Source: Prolixibacteraceae bacterium (lineage in GTDB: Bacteria; Bacteroidota; Bacteroidia; Bacteroidales; Prolixibacteraceae). Taken from it: a stretch of DNA of 64,000 nt. How positions within the stretch are numbered: position 1 is the stretch's first letter; the number at the start of each line of letters is the position of its first letter. The notes under the pieces are model-generated. The model did no database searches and had not been told where the DNA came from. It saw only the letters and a list, made by a program, of their open reading frames with translations. Both the position numbers and the translations under genes were made by a program. The DNA is taken from positions 28,964 to 92,963 of the forward strand of contig JAIBEZ010000056.1 of the NCBI GenBank assembly GCA_019459485.1. Direction: 5' to 3'. Below, piece after piece: positions 17,836 through 27,450 of the stretch.

Positions 17836-20607
17836 ATGAAACGAGCCGGCTTAATATTTCTGATTTGCACTTTTTTCTTTACGCTGAACCTGAATGCCCA
17901 GAAAACAGATAAAAAACCACTGTCAATTGACGACTTTGCCGCATGGAAAGTGCTGAATAAACCCATTGTTTCAAACGATGGAAAACTGGCTGCTTTCGAA
18001 CTTAATCCGCAAAAAGGCGATGGAAACCTGATCGTAAAATCGACCGATGGAAAAAAAACAGATACACTCAGCAGGGGTTTTGATGCCCGGTTCTCTCCTG
18101 AGTCTGACTTCATCGTTTACAAAATCAAACAGCCCGAAGATTCGATCAGAAGTGCAAAAAAGAAAAAGCTCAAAAAGGAGGAAATGCCCAAAGACAGTCT
18201 GGGAGTGCTGGTCAACAGGCGGCACAAAGCTTATGCATTCCCCAACCTGAAACAGTATTCAATTCCGAAAGAAAATGCCCGCTGGGTAGCTTTCCTGACA
18301 GACATGAAAAAATCGGAAGAAAAGAAGGTAAAAGAGGAAGAATCCAAATTTCAGTTGGTATTGTTTCATGCAGCTTCCGGAGATACAGTTTGCTTTCAGA
18401 ATGTAACCGAATACTACTATGCACCGCTCGGGCACAGTGTAACTTTTATCCGCCAAACCAAAGATTCGCTTGATCGAGCCGAAATAGTGGTTTTCGACAC
18501 CGACAAAAGAAACCCTTACATCCTATTTAATAAGATTGGGACAGCAAAAAAAATCACTTCCGACCAGCAAGGCGGCAAATACGGATTCCTGTTTTCGACC
18601 GATACGATCAAGGAAAAAGTTTTCAGTTTGTACTACGGATCGCTCACCACCGGCGAACCAAAACCGGTTGTCATTCCTGAAGTACAAGGAATGCCGCTTG
18701 GCTGGGCTCCTTCAGAATTTGCAGAACTTTCGTTTTCGGATAATGGCCAGCGAATTTTCTTCGGAACAAACAGAAAGCCGCAAGCCGAGTCAAAAGACTC
18801 CCTTTTGGAGGATGAAAAACCGTTACTCGACATTTGGTCATGGAAAGACAAAGAGTTGCAGCCTGAGCAGAAAGTCAATCTGGAAAAAGAAAAAAAACGC
18901 ACCTATGCAGCTGTTTACTTCATCGAAAAAGACAAATTTATTCAATTGGGCGACCCTGCTGTGCGAGATGTTAAAACCATCCAAAAAGGGAATGGCCGTT
19001 TTGCGCTGGGAATCGATCCGTCACCCTACAAACTGGAATCATCGTGGTCAGGCAGATCAAATTCAGATTATTACCTGATTGATGTGGAAACCGGAACGAA
19101 AAGAATAATTATTAAGGATAAATCACTGGTTTCATTATCACCCGGCGGAAATTACGTTGTTTGGTACGATCCTGCCGACAGTACTTACTACTCGCGTTCA
19201 ACAGCTATCGATTCAAAAGAAACACTGGATCTCAGCTCCCAAATTCCGGTTTCGTTTTTCGACGAACGCTGGGATATGCCCGCAGATCCAAACGCGTACG
19301 GGATAGCTGGTTGGTCAGAAAACGACAAAACTGTGTTTTTGTACGATCGTTACGACATTTGGAGGGTTGATCTGGAAGGTACCAGAGTACCCATGAGTGC
19401 CACCCGAAACTACGGAAGAAAAAATTTCCTGAGATTTCGCTACCAGAAACTCGATCCGGAAGAGGAATTTATCGATACCAATAAACCGGTCATTGTTTCA
19501 GCTTTCGACGAACGCACAAAATCAGGAGGTTATTTTAGTGCCGATTTCCGAAGCTACACCGAACCCCGTTTACTGGTTATGGAAAATTATAAGTTTGAAA
19601 AACTGGCAAAGGCCAAAAATGCGGAGCAACTGATCTGGACCCGCGAAAACATTAACGAATCGCCTGATGTGTGGACCGGAAATCAATTGTTGGAGCATCG
19701 CCGCAGACTCTCCGATTCCAATCCACAGCAAAAATCGTTCGTTTGGCCCGTGGTCCGTTTGGTTCACTGGGATTCTTTCTCCGGAAAACCGCTTGAAGGC
19801 TTGCTGTATTTTCCCGAAACCATTGACGTTGACAGGAAATACCCGATGGTGGTTTATTTTTACGAACGAAGTGCCGATAACCTGCATACTTATACTGCTC
19901 CATCTCCCACCCGGTCAACTGTTAACCGCACTTTTTTCGCGAGCAACGATTACATTGTTTTTGTTCCTGACATCCCTTATGACGAAGGTTATCCCGGCCA
20001 ATCAGCTTTTGACGCGGTGGTTAGCGGAACCCAGTTTGTAAGTAGCATGTCACCGTTTATCGACCGGAATAAAATAGGCATTCAAGGCCAAAGCTGGGGA
20101 GGCTATCAGGCGGCATGGCTCATCACCCAAACCAACATGTTTGCCGCTGCAATGGCCGGTGCTCCAGTCAGTAATATGACCAGCGCCTATGGAGGAATCC
20201 GATGGGAATCCGGGCGCTCCCGCATGTTTCAATATGAACAGTCGCAAAGCCGCATAGGCGGAATGTTGTGGGATAAACCGCTGCAATACATCGAAAACTC
20301 ACCACTGTTTTATGTGCCGAAAATAAAAACGCCACTGCTCATCATGCACAACGACAACGATGGGGCTGTGCCGTGGTATCAGGGAATCGAACTTTTTACA
20401 GCCATGCGTCGCCTGAACAAACCGGTTTGGATGTTGACCTATAACAACGAAGAACACAACCTGAAAGCCGAAAGCTGGGCGAACCGAATGGATTTGACCA
20501 TCCGCATGAAACAATTTTTCGATCATTACCTGAAAGGCGAACAAATGCCGACGTGGATGCAATATGGAATACCAGCGATTAGGAAAGGTAAAGACCTGGG
20601 ATATTGA
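17836..20607 (+). CDS. S9 family prolyl-oligopeptidase-like serine peptidase
   Basis: 923-aa secreted or periplasmic peptidase from the ATG at 17836, which begins a clear signal peptide (MKRAGLIFLICTFFF, cleavage near LNAQ). The N-terminal two thirds form the beta-propeller and linker. The C-terminal ~250 residues are the alpha/beta hydrolase domain with nucleophile motif GQSWGGYQ (around nt 20088-20110), Asp in HNDNDGAVPW and His in NNEEHNLK. Family members cleave short peptides or act as acylaminoacyl/dipeptidyl peptidases. The gene is monocistronic and its stop is 5 nt from the convergent HAD gene. Confidence 0.9.
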   Translation: MKRAGLIFLICTFFFTLNLNAQKTDKKPLSIDDFAAWKVLNKPIVSNDGKLAAFELNPQKGDGNLIVKSTDGKKTDTLSRGFDARFSPESDFIVYKIKQPEDSIRSAKKKKLKKEEMPKDSLGVLVNRRHKAYAFPNLKQYSIPKENARWVAFLTDMKKSEEKKVKEEESKFQLVLFHAASGDTVCFQNVTEYYYAPLGHSVTFIRQTKDSLDRAEIVVFDTDKRNPYILFNKIGTAKKITSDQQGGKYGFLFSTDTIKEKVFSLYYGSLTTGEPKPVVIPEVQGMPLGWAPSEFAELSFSDNGQRIFFGTNRKPQAESKDSLLEDEKPLLDIWSWKDKELQPEQKVNLEKEKKRTYAAVYFIEKDKFIQLGDPAVRDVKTIQKGNGRFALGIDPSPYKLESSWSGRSNSDYYLIDVETGTKRIIIKDKSLVSLSPGGNYVVWYDPADSTYYSRSTAIDSKETLDLSSQIPVSFFDERWDMPADPNAYGIAGWSENDKTVFLYDRYDIWRVDLEGTRVPMSATRNYGRKNFLRFRYQKLDPEEEFIDTNKPVIVSAFDERTKSGGYFSADFRSYTEPRLLVMENYKFEKLAKAKNAEQLIWTRENINESPDVWTGNQLLEHRRRLSDSNPQQKSFVWPVVRLVHWDSFSGKPLEGLLYFPETIDVDRKYPMVVYFYERSADNLHTYTAPSPTRSTVNRTFFASNDYIVFVPDIPYDEGYPGQSAFDAVVSGTQFVSSMSPFIDRNKIGIQGQSWGGYQAAWLITQTNMFAAAMAGAPVSNMTSAYGGIRWESGRSRMFQYEQSQSRIGGMLWDKPLQYIENSPLFYVPKIKTPLLIMHNDNDGAVPWYQGIELFTAMRRLNKPVWMLTYNNEEHNLKAESWANRMDLTIRMKQFFDHYLKGEQMPTWMQYGIPAIRKGKDLGY

Positions 20608-20612
20608 TGAAA

Positions 20613-21254
20613 TTAAAGCATCATATCTAATTGTGCATAACTTTTTACAATTGCGTCTGCCTCTTTTTGGCTCTGGAAATTTGCTCCTGAACCCTGATAG
20701 GCAACACAACTCATTCCGGCTGCCTGGGCGGCTTTGATGCCATTTGCGGAGTCTTCAATAACCACACATTCTTTCGCAGGTATTCCTAATTTCCGGGCGG
20801 CAAGTAAAAACACATCCGGTTCCGGTTTGCTTTTCCCTGCTTCCTGACTGCTGACAACCACCTTGAAATACTTCCGAAGGCCAGTCTTTTCAAGGATTAT
20901 TTTAATGATTTCAGGATAAGAAGAAGAGGCGACTGCCATCGGAAAGTTCTTCCGGCTAAGTGTTTCCAGAAGGTCTATAAGTCCGGGCATAACGGGAATT
21001 TCTTCCAATTCAGAAAAATACTGGATACTTTTAATCTTGAATTGTTCAATTAAATCTTCGACTGAAACATTGATTGAGTGACGTTCTGCAATTTCCTTCC
21101 ACATCACATCTGACGCAACGCCCATGTATCGAAGGTGCTCTTCGTTCGAAACAGACAACTTACTCTGGAGGAATTGTTGCTTTTCAATTTCAATGTGAAA
21201 TGGCTCGCTGTCCACCAGCACTCCATCCATGTCGAAGATAATTGCTTTTATCAT
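20613..21254 (-). CDS. HAD-IA family phosphatase, beta-phosphoglucomutase-like
   Basis: 213-aa soluble haloacid-dehalogenase hydrolase from the ATG at 21254. A longer frame to 21326 adds 24 residues lacking any domain character. Motif I is FDMDGVLVDSEP with nucleophile Asp9. Motif II lies in MAVASSSYPEI, motif III in GKSKPEPDVFL, and motif IV in CVVIEDSANGIKAAQAAGM. The cap is the helical C1 type. It probably dephosphorylates a sugar phosphate or isomerises a hexose 1-phosphate. It stands alone, convergent with the S9 peptidase. Confidence 0.88.
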   Translation of the reverse strand: MIKAIIFDMDGVLVDSEPFHIEIEKQQFLQSKLSVSNEEHLRYMGVASDVMWKEIAERHSINVSVEDLIEQFKIKSIQYFSELEEIPVMPGLIDLLETLSRKNFPMAVASSSYPEIIKIILEKTGLRKYFKVVVSSQEAGKSKPEPDVFLLAARKLGIPAKECVVIEDSANGIKAAQAAGMSCVAYQGSGANFQSQKEADAIVKSYAQLDMML

Positions 21255-21456
21255 TGTTCTTTTACGTTTTGTTCCTGCCAATAGGCGAACTGTTCTCGGG
21301 ACAAATGGCAGGGATATATTTGACAAACTTTTAAAAATGAAATATACGATAATCTTTTCGATTTTGTTTATCCGAATAAATAAAATCTAATCAATTGATT
21401 ATGTCAGACCTGTCAAAACTTTGGAGTTTCGGAGTCATGTTTACAGTTTAGATTTT

Positions 21457-21464
21457 TACCTTTG
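21457..21464 (+). promoter_or_regulatory. -7 box for the DUF1080 fusion gene
   Basis: TACCTTTG fits TAnnTTTG and places RNA start near 21470, upstream of the ATG at 21496 but downstream of a possible ATG-less extension. No matching -33 TTTG at 19-21 nt. Confidence 0.35.
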
Positions 21465-21495
21465 CTATAATTCAAAAAAACCAAACGACAACACC

Positions 21496-22974
21496 ATGAG
21501 AAAATTTAGATTCAATCTGATCATCATTTTAAGTGTTCTGCTACTTACTGCCTGTCAGGAAAAAGAAGCCGAATGGACCGAACTCTTTAACGGAAAGGAT
21601 TTGTCAGGTTGGTCAGCCAATCAAAATCCAGAGTCATTCCAGGTTGAAGACGGATTGTTGGTCGCCAATGGTCAAATCAGTCACCTTTTTTATACCGGAG
21701 ATTTCAAAAAAGGCGTTTTCCGCAATTTCGAGTTAAAAGCCATGGTTAAAACCGATCCCAGCAGCAACTCAGGAATTGTTTTTCATACACAGGAACAAGC
21801 ATACGGGCCTCTGTTGCGAGGTTATGAAGTTCAGATTGACAATTCATATGAACGTCCGGGCGATTTTCAGGAACTAAAAAAAACCGGAAGTTTATATGGA
21901 ATCCGAAATGTTTATTACCCAACCGTAAAAGATGACGAATGGTTTGAACTTCATTTCCGGGTGGTCGAAAACCGTTGCGAGATATTTGTCAACGGAACAA
22001 AAGTGGTGGACTACATTCAGCCTGATGAACCTTACCGACCTAAAAACGATAAGCTGAAAGTTTTCAGTAATGGAAGAATTGCCCTGCAATGTCACGATGA
22101 ACAGAGTAAAGTGTATTTCAAAAGCATACAGGTTAAGCCATTGCCAAATGCTGAAAAATTCGAATTACTGGTTTCAAAAGAATGGGACGATAAAGTGACC
22201 AAACTGATGCTCGAAAACTTTCCGCTGATTGATTTTCATGTTCACCTGAAAGGTGGACTGACCATTGAACAGGCCTGTGAAAACTCGGTAAAACTCGGCA
22301 TTAATTATGGCATTGCGCCCAATTGCGGATTGAAATTCCCGGTAACTGATGATGTATCGCTGGCTGCTTATATGGACACTGTAAGAGCAAAACCAATTTT
22401 CAGGGGTATGCAGGCTGAAGGCCGCGAGTGGGTTACTTTATTTTCGCCGGAAGCTGTCGCCAAATTCGACTATGTATTTACCGATGGTATGACCTGGACC
22501 GATCACAAAGGCCGCCGGATGCGACTTTGGATTCCGGAAGAAGCTTTTGTTGAAGATGAACAAAAATTTATGGACGAACTGGTTGGTAAAATTGAAAGTG
22601 TAATTTCACAGGAACCGGTTGATATACATGTAAATCCAACATTTCTTCCTGATGTGATTGCTGCAAAATACGACGAACTCTGGACCGATGCCCGCATCGA
22701 CCGATTTGTAAAAGTTTTGGCAGATAATAATGTTGCACTGGAAATCAATGCACGATACAAACTTCCTTCAGAAAAAATACTGCGTAAAGCAAAAGAAGCC
22801 GGAGTGAAATTTTCTTTCGGAACCAACAACACCGGTGCCGATTTGGGAACAATTGATTATTGTTTCGAAATGAAAGAAAAGCTCGGTTTGAACTACAAAG
22901 ACATGTTCATGCCCAAAAAACACAACGAAAAACCGGTTTTGGTAAAAGGACTTCCGGCGAAAATTACGGGATAA
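21496..22974 (+). CDS. DUF1080 (3-keto-glycoside hydrolase-like) fused to a PHP/amidohydrolase-like domain
   Basis: 492-aa lipoprotein from the ATG at 21496; the lipobox LLTAC follows a hydrophobic stretch. Residues ~25-215 match the DUF1080/3-keto-disaccharide hydrolase concanavalin-like fold (WTELFNGKDLSGW, SNSGIVFHTQEQ, GSLYGIRNVYYP). From about residue 230 a second domain starts LIDFHVHLKGGLTIEQA, a metal-ligand motif of PHP/amidohydrolase-type enzymes, with further candidate ligands in DIHVNPTFLP and EINARYK. Such proteins are found in glycan-degrading loci, and the GH3 gene follows 166 nt later. The joint activity is unknown. Confidence 0.78.
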   Translation: MRKFRFNLIIILSVLLLTACQEKEAEWTELFNGKDLSGWSANQNPESFQVEDGLLVANGQISHLFYTGDFKKGVFRNFELKAMVKTDPSSNSGIVFHTQEQAYGPLLRGYEVQIDNSYERPGDFQELKKTGSLYGIRNVYYPTVKDDEWFELHFRVVENRCEIFVNGTKVVDYIQPDEPYRPKNDKLKVFSNGRIALQCHDEQSKVYFKSIQVKPLPNAEKFELLVSKEWDDKVTKLMLENFPLIDFHVHLKGGLTIEQACENSVKLGINYGIAPNCGLKFPVTDDVSLAAYMDTVRAKPIFRGMQAEGREWVTLFSPEAVAKFDYVFTDGMTWTDHKGRRMRLWIPEEAFVEDEQKFMDELVGKIESVISQEPVDIHVNPTFLPDVIAAKYDELWTDARIDRFVKVLADNNVALEINARYKLPSEKILRKAKEAGVKFSFGTNNTGADLGTIDYCFEMKEKLGLNYKDMFMPKKHNEKPVLVKGLPAKITG

Positions 22975-23070
22975 CCAGAACAGAAGTGATCAGTCGCAGT
23001 TTTCAGTCGCAAAACGGAGTAGTCAGGCAGATTCATTATTTGCTGACTAAAATGATAAACAAAAATTCTA

Positions 23071-23101
23071 TTTGGAAATTGTTTTTCATTTTATATTTTT
23101 G
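23071..23101 (+). promoter_or_regulatory. Bacteroidota consensus promoter of the GH3 gene
   Basis: TTTG at 23071-23074, a 19-nt spacer, then TATTTTTG at 23094-23101. Both boxes and the spacing match the Bacteroidota consensus. RNA would start near 23107, giving a ~35-nt leader. The leader opens with three tandem AGACC units (23103-23117). Confidence 0.65.
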
Positions 23102-23140
23102 CAGACCAGACCAGACCAGTACAATTAAATCATACCATTT

Positions 23141-25771
23141 ATGAAACACCTATCGTATATACTTTTACTCATTGCCCTGCCCATGCTGGCAGTTTCGCAG
23201 ACAAAATTTCAATTTCAAAACACCAGTTTATCTACACAGGAAAGGGTTGAAAACCTGCTTTCTGAAATGACCCTTCAGGAAAAAATAGATCAAATGATAT
23301 ATAATTCGCCGGCCATCACACGACTCGGAATTCCGGAGTATAACTGGTGGAACGAATCTTTACACGGTGTTGCCCGGGCCGGTTATGCAACCGTATTTCC
23401 ACAGTCTATTTCGATTGCTGCATCCTGGGATACTGAATTGGTTCATACCGTAGCCAATGCAATTTCGGACGAGGCACGCGCCAAGCACCACGAATTTGCA
23501 CGCCGCGGACTTCGGAAGATCTATCAGGGATTGACTTTTTGGTCACCCAATATCAATATTTTTCGCGACCCGCGTTGGGGCCGTGGACACGAAACTTATG
23601 GCGAAGATCCTTTCCTAACCGGACAAATGGGTCTTCAATTCGTAAAAGGTTTGCAGGGCGACGATCCAAATTATCTGAAAGTTGTGGCAACTGCCAAACA
23701 TTTCGCGGTTCATTCAGGGCCTGAACCTTTACGCCACGTATTTGATGCAAACATCAGCGAGCGCGATTTCCGTGAAACGTATTTGCCAGCGTTCCGAACA
23801 TTGGTAGTTGACGGCGACGTATATTCCATCATGGGCGCCTACAACCGTTTTCGCGGAGAATCTTGTTGCGCCAGTACCGAACTTTCAGGAATTTTACGCA
23901 ACGAATGGGGTTTTCAGGGTTATATTGTGAGCGATTGCTGGGCGATTTCAGATATTTGGCAATACCATAAAATTGCCAAAGACGAAGCCGAAGCTGCGGC
24001 CCTCGCTGTATTGCGAGGAACTGATCTCGAATGTGGCGCCACATACAAAGCTTTACCCGAAGCTGTGAAACGTGGATTACTCACTGAAAAAGATCTTGAT
24101 GTTTCGGTTGGTCGTTTAATGACTGCCCGTTTCAAACTTGGAATGTTCGATCCGGACGAAAAAGTTCCGTATGCGCAAATTCCTTTTTCAGTAAATAACA
24201 ATCCGGCCAACGATCATTTGGCGCGTGTTGCCGCTCAAAAAAGTATCGTTCTGCTGAAAAATACCAACAAAGCATTGCCCCTGAAGAAAAATCTGACACG
24301 CATTGCAGTTATTGGCCCAAATGCCGATGAGATTGAATCATTGTGGGGCAACTACAACGGTATTCCTTCGAATCCGGTAACAGTCCTTCAGGGAATAAAA
24401 AACAAAGTAGCGCCTCAAACCGAGGTGATTTATGCGCAAGGCAGCGAGTTGGCCGACGGAATTTCTAAACTGGTTCCAATTCCATCAATTTATCTTGAAA
24501 CTGAAGACGGGAAACAAGGCGCATTTGGCGAATATTTTGCCAACAATAAACTGGAAGGACAGCCACTTTTCACCCAAATTGATGACAATATTGATTTTTA
24601 CTGGGAAGCCGGTTCGCCCGATCCACGTATAACGGTTGATGATTTTAGTGTTCGTTGGACAACTTTCCTGAAAGTACCACAAACAGGCGAATACGAAATT
24701 GGTGGCTGGAGTATGCCATCTTTCAAAATTTACCTGGACGGAAAGGAACTTTTAGCTGGCGATAGCGAGCATCATGCCTTTCATGGTTCAAAAGAAATGA
24801 AACTGGAAGCAGGGAAGCGCTACAAACTGGTTTTCGATTACCGCAATTACCATGGCGATGGCGATGCCCGTTTGTTGTGGGCAACTCCGCAACCAAACAT
24901 GCTGGCACAGGCTGTTGAAGGCGCTAAAAAGTCGGATGTAGTTGTACTTGTCCTGGGGCTGAACCAAAGGTTGGAAGGCGAAGAAATGCCCATTCAGGTG
25001 GATGGTTTTAAAGGTGGCGACCGAACTCACCTCAACTTGCCAAAAACACAGAGCGACCTGATGGAAGCTATAAAAGCTACCGGGAAACCAATCGTTTTGG
25101 TACTGATTAACGGAAGTGCACTTTCAGTCAATTATGCTGCCGAAAACATGGACGCCATCCTGACCGCCGGTTATCCCGGACAACAGGGTGGAAATGCCGT
25201 TGCTGATGTAATTTTTGGTGATTACAATCCGGCAGGACGTTTGCCTGTAACTTATTACAAATCAGTTGAGCAGTTGCCTGCATTCGAAAATTACGATATG
25301 GAAGGCCGCACATACCGCTACTTCCGACAAGAACCGCTTTATCCTTTCGGATTCGGATTAAGTTATACTGATTTCAAGTATTCAGATTTAAGTATTCCTG
25401 CTGAAGCAAAAGTGGGCGATAAAATCAATGTATCAGTTAAAGTTACCAATACCGGCGACCGCGATGGCGAAGAGGTGGTGCAATTGTATCTCACCGACGA
25501 AAAAGCTTCAAGCCCGCGCCCTATTCGCCAACTGGAAGGTTTTAAACGTGTATCCCTGAAAAAGGGCGAATCGAAAACCGTAGAGTTTACCCTTGAACCA
25601 CGTCAACTTTCAATGATAAACAACAAAGACAAACAGGTAGTTGAGCCCGGCTGGTTTACAATTGCTGTGGGCGGCGAACAGCCCGGATTTACAGGTGCGA
25701 CCAATGCCGAAACTACTGAAACCGTTTCGGGACGGGTAAATGTTAAAGGAAAAATACAAGAGATAAAATAA
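23141..25771 (+). CDS. GH3 family glycosidase with PA14 insert
   Basis: 876-aa secreted beta-glycosidase of family GH3. The signal peptide ends near LAVSQ. The first (alpha/beta)8 domain contains YNWWNESLHGVARAGYAT and the nucleophile region IVSDCWAISDIW (nucleophile Asp in SDC, nt ~23930). A PA14-like domain is inserted near residues 450-590. The second domain contains GLNQRLEGEEM and the end is an Fn3-like fold. The WWNEALHG-type motif is shared with beta-xylosidases and beta-glucosidases, so the exact sugar is uncertain. It is likely periplasmic. Confidence 0.9.
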   Translation: MKHLSYILLLIALPMLAVSQTKFQFQNTSLSTQERVENLLSEMTLQEKIDQMIYNSPAITRLGIPEYNWWNESLHGVARAGYATVFPQSISIAASWDTELVHTVANAISDEARAKHHEFARRGLRKIYQGLTFWSPNINIFRDPRWGRGHETYGEDPFLTGQMGLQFVKGLQGDDPNYLKVVATAKHFAVHSGPEPLRHVFDANISERDFRETYLPAFRTLVVDGDVYSIMGAYNRFRGESCCASTELSGILRNEWGFQGYIVSDCWAISDIWQYHKIAKDEAEAAALAVLRGTDLECGATYKALPEAVKRGLLTEKDLDVSVGRLMTARFKLGMFDPDEKVPYAQIPFSVNNNPANDHLARVAAQKSIVLLKNTNKALPLKKNLTRIAVIGPNADEIESLWGNYNGIPSNPVTVLQGIKNKVAPQTEVIYAQGSELADGISKLVPIPSIYLETEDGKQGAFGEYFANNKLEGQPLFTQIDDNIDFYWEAGSPDPRITVDDFSVRWTTFLKVPQTGEYEIGGWSMPSFKIYLDGKELLAGDSEHHAFHGSKEMKLEAGKRYKLVFDYRNYHGDGDARLLWATPQPNMLAQAVEGAKKSDVVVLVLGLNQRLEGEEMPIQVDGFKGGDRTHLNLPKTQSDLMEAIKATGKPIVLVLINGSALSVNYAAENMDAILTAGYPGQQGGNAVADVIFGDYNPAGRLPVTYYKSVEQLPAFENYDMEGRTYRYFRQEPLYPFGFGLSYTDFKYSDLSIPAEAKVGDKINVSVKVTNTGDRDGEEVVQLYLTDEKASSPRPIRQLEGFKRVSLKKGESKTVEFTLEPRQLSMINNKDKQVVEPGWFTIAVGGEQPGFTGATNAETTETVSGRVNVKGKIQEIK

Positions 25772-25799
25772 GGTTGGTTTAGTGATTTGTTTGTGTGTG

Positions 25800-25835
25800 A
25801 TCCCCTTCGGAAATGGTTTTCGGAGGGGATTTTTT
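25800..25835 (+). terminator. Intrinsic terminator after the GH3 gene
   Basis: Arms from 25800 (ATCCCCTTCGGAAA) and to 25830 (TTTTCGGAGGGGAT) form a G/C-rich stem with minor mispairing, followed by a U-run. Confidence 0.8.
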
Positions 25836-25900
25836 ATTTTTTTCAGGTTAAACCAAATGAAGATAATGTTGTCTAACGCTCGAACTTTAAATTTTAAATT

Positions 25901-26278
25901 ATGAAAAAATTAGCATTGATTATTTTAGTTGCCATTATGGCTGTCGGTTCAGGTTTTGCTCAACCCGGAGGCGATCCTGCCGAGCGGCTTCAAAGAGAGA
26001 TAACTGGTCTAACGACCGCTTTAGGTTTATCAACGGATGATGTTGCCAAGATTACACCGATTGTTACCGAAGCACAGAAAAAACAATCGGAAGCATTTGC
26101 AAAAATGCGTGAAAGCGGAGATATGGATCGCAATAAAATGCGTGAAACAATGACCAAAATGCGTGAAGAAACCGACAAAAAATTAAAAGAAGTTTTAACT
26201 CCTGAACAAGGCGTCAAATTAGATGCCTATCGCAAACAGCAAGCAGAAGAACGCGCCAAAAGGATGCAGGGACAATAA
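25901..26278 (+). CDS. Small secreted Spy/CpxP-like protein
   Basis: 125-aa protein with a signal peptide (MKKLALIILVAIMAVGSGFAQ), then a highly charged helical domain rich in Met, Glu and Lys. The pattern ALGLSTDDVAKITPIVTEAQKKQ and VLTPEQGVKLDAYRKQQ fits the LTxxQ-type motif of Spy/CpxP periplasmic chaperone-like proteins. Many Bacteroidota carry such proteins with no assigned function. It is monocistronic between terminators. Confidence 0.7.
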   Translation: MKKLALIILVAIMAVGSGFAQPGGDPAERLQREITGLTTALGLSTDDVAKITPIVTEAQKKQSEAFAKMRESGDMDRNKMRETMTKMREETDKKLKEVLTPEQGVKLDAYRKQQAEERAKRMQGQ

Positions 26279-26304
26279 TATTTAACGAATCTTTTAAAAT
26301 CCCA

Positions 26305-26347
26305 AAACAAGTTTCAAAAGGTCAATTTCCTTCTGAAACTTGTTTTT
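26305..26347. terminator. Bidirectional terminator between Spy-like and gate-protein genes
   Basis: AAACAAGTTTCA at 26305-26316 pairs with TGAAACTTGTTT at 26334-26345, followed by further T's. The stem includes the stop region of the convergent gene. Confidence 0.8.
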
Positions 26348-27285
26348 TTATGCGCCATTTTGAACCAAATTTCAAACCGCCTTACCCAGACAAAAAAAAT
26401 TGCAAGTAGTACACGCGGCCAAATCAGGATAAAGATAGGATAGCCTATTGCCACAAATAAAAGCGGATCTTCAAGCTGTGAGTGAGAAACTGCAATATGG
26501 TGGTTCAGCAAATCAGCATCCTCTTTACTTAACTTGCCTTCTTCCGCCTGACTGATCATGATAGCTCCGCCGTATGAAAGCCCGAGCGTATAGGCCACCA
26601 TCCACAAAAATCCGGTGTTTGCAGGCAATCCCATAATTCGCAACAATGGAATAAACGGCTTCAGAATCCATTTGATCAATCCAAATTCATTCAGTATTCG
26701 CTGTATAATCAGCAGAAGATTTACAAGGATTAAAATTTTCACCGTGGTGATTGCCATATCTGCCAGCCAATTGATAAGAGCAGGTGAAAAAGCCTGTGTT
26801 TCCCTGATAAAGTTCTCGTTTGCCACAACCAATTCACCCGGAAGCAATAAATTCAGGCTCCATGCAGCGATAAAACTGGCTGACATGCGCGTTAAAACCA
26901 TTCGCCAGGGTGTTGATCCTGTTCTTTTCTGAATGGCTGTTTCCACAATCAACGCATGAGAAATCAGACACATTACTGCAAGGATTGTTCCTTCGCGGTG
27001 TCCGATTCCGAGCGTTGTAATTACAGCAATTACAGAATAAATATTGGTAAAAAAGCTGGTGATCAGCACAATGGATGCTTGTCCTGATAATCCAATCAAT
27101 TTAAACAATGGGGCAACCCATCCGGCTATGACATTCAGAATGCCGAAAAAATCTAGTAAAAAAACAGCAAACGTCACAGGAATGGTCAACTTCAGCAACC
27201 ACACAGCCGTTTTTGTTCCCTGAGGAAGTGAAGTTTTAACACAGTAAGCCAATCGTTTTCCGATAGTCGGTTTTTCGATATTCAT
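26314..27285 (-). CDS. Nucleoside-recognition (gate) domain membrane protein
   Basis: 323-aa polytopic protein with nucleoside-recognition/gate (PF07670-like) domains. Two similar hydrophobic halves are visible, one with FFTNIYSVIAVITTLGIG and one with WMVAYTLGLSYGGAIMIS. The ATG at 27285 is preferred; a start at 27312 would lie inside the Rnf operon terminator. Proteins of this type are related to concentrative nucleoside transporters and spore-maturation (SpmA/SpmB) proteins; the transported ligand is unknown. It follows the rnf operon on the same strand but is separated by a terminator. Confidence 0.8.
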   Translation of the reverse strand: MNIEKPTIGKRLAYCVKTSLPQGTKTAVWLLKLTIPVTFAVFLLDFFGILNVIAGWVAPLFKLIGLSGQASIVLITSFFTNIYSVIAVITTLGIGHREGTILAVMCLISHALIVETAIQKRTGSTPWRMVLTRMSASFIAAWSLNLLLPGELVVANENFIRETQAFSPALINWLADMAITTVKILILVNLLLIIQRILNEFGLIKWILKPFIPLLRIMGLPANTGFLWMVAYTLGLSYGGAIMISQAEEGKLSKEDADLLNHHIAVSHSQLEDPLLFVAIGYPIFILIWPRVLLAIFFVWVRRFEIWFKMAHKKTSFRRKLTF

Positions 27286-27295
27286 TTTCCTGAAA

Positions 27296-27324
27296 GTAAA
27301 AAAGCAGCTCATCGAAAGCTGCTT
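27296..27324 (-). terminator. Terminator of the rnf operon
   Basis: AAGCAGCT at 27302-27309 pairs with AGCTGCTT at 27317-27324. On the minus strand the stem is followed by a U-run from the A-run at 27298-27303. It separates rnfA from the downstream gate-protein gene. Confidence 0.7.
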
Positions 27325-27450
27325 GTATTTTTATATGTTTCTACGGACAATCATAATATCCAATAACCAATTTCCAATATTGAATATCCAATTGAGCATC
27401 ACAATGACTACCACTGATCGACTCTTAAATTCAATCATCATTCATAAATC

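Noticed and set aside
17800..17836. Upstream ATG for the S9 peptidase
   Set aside because: It precedes the -7 box, and the added residues disturb a clean signal peptide.
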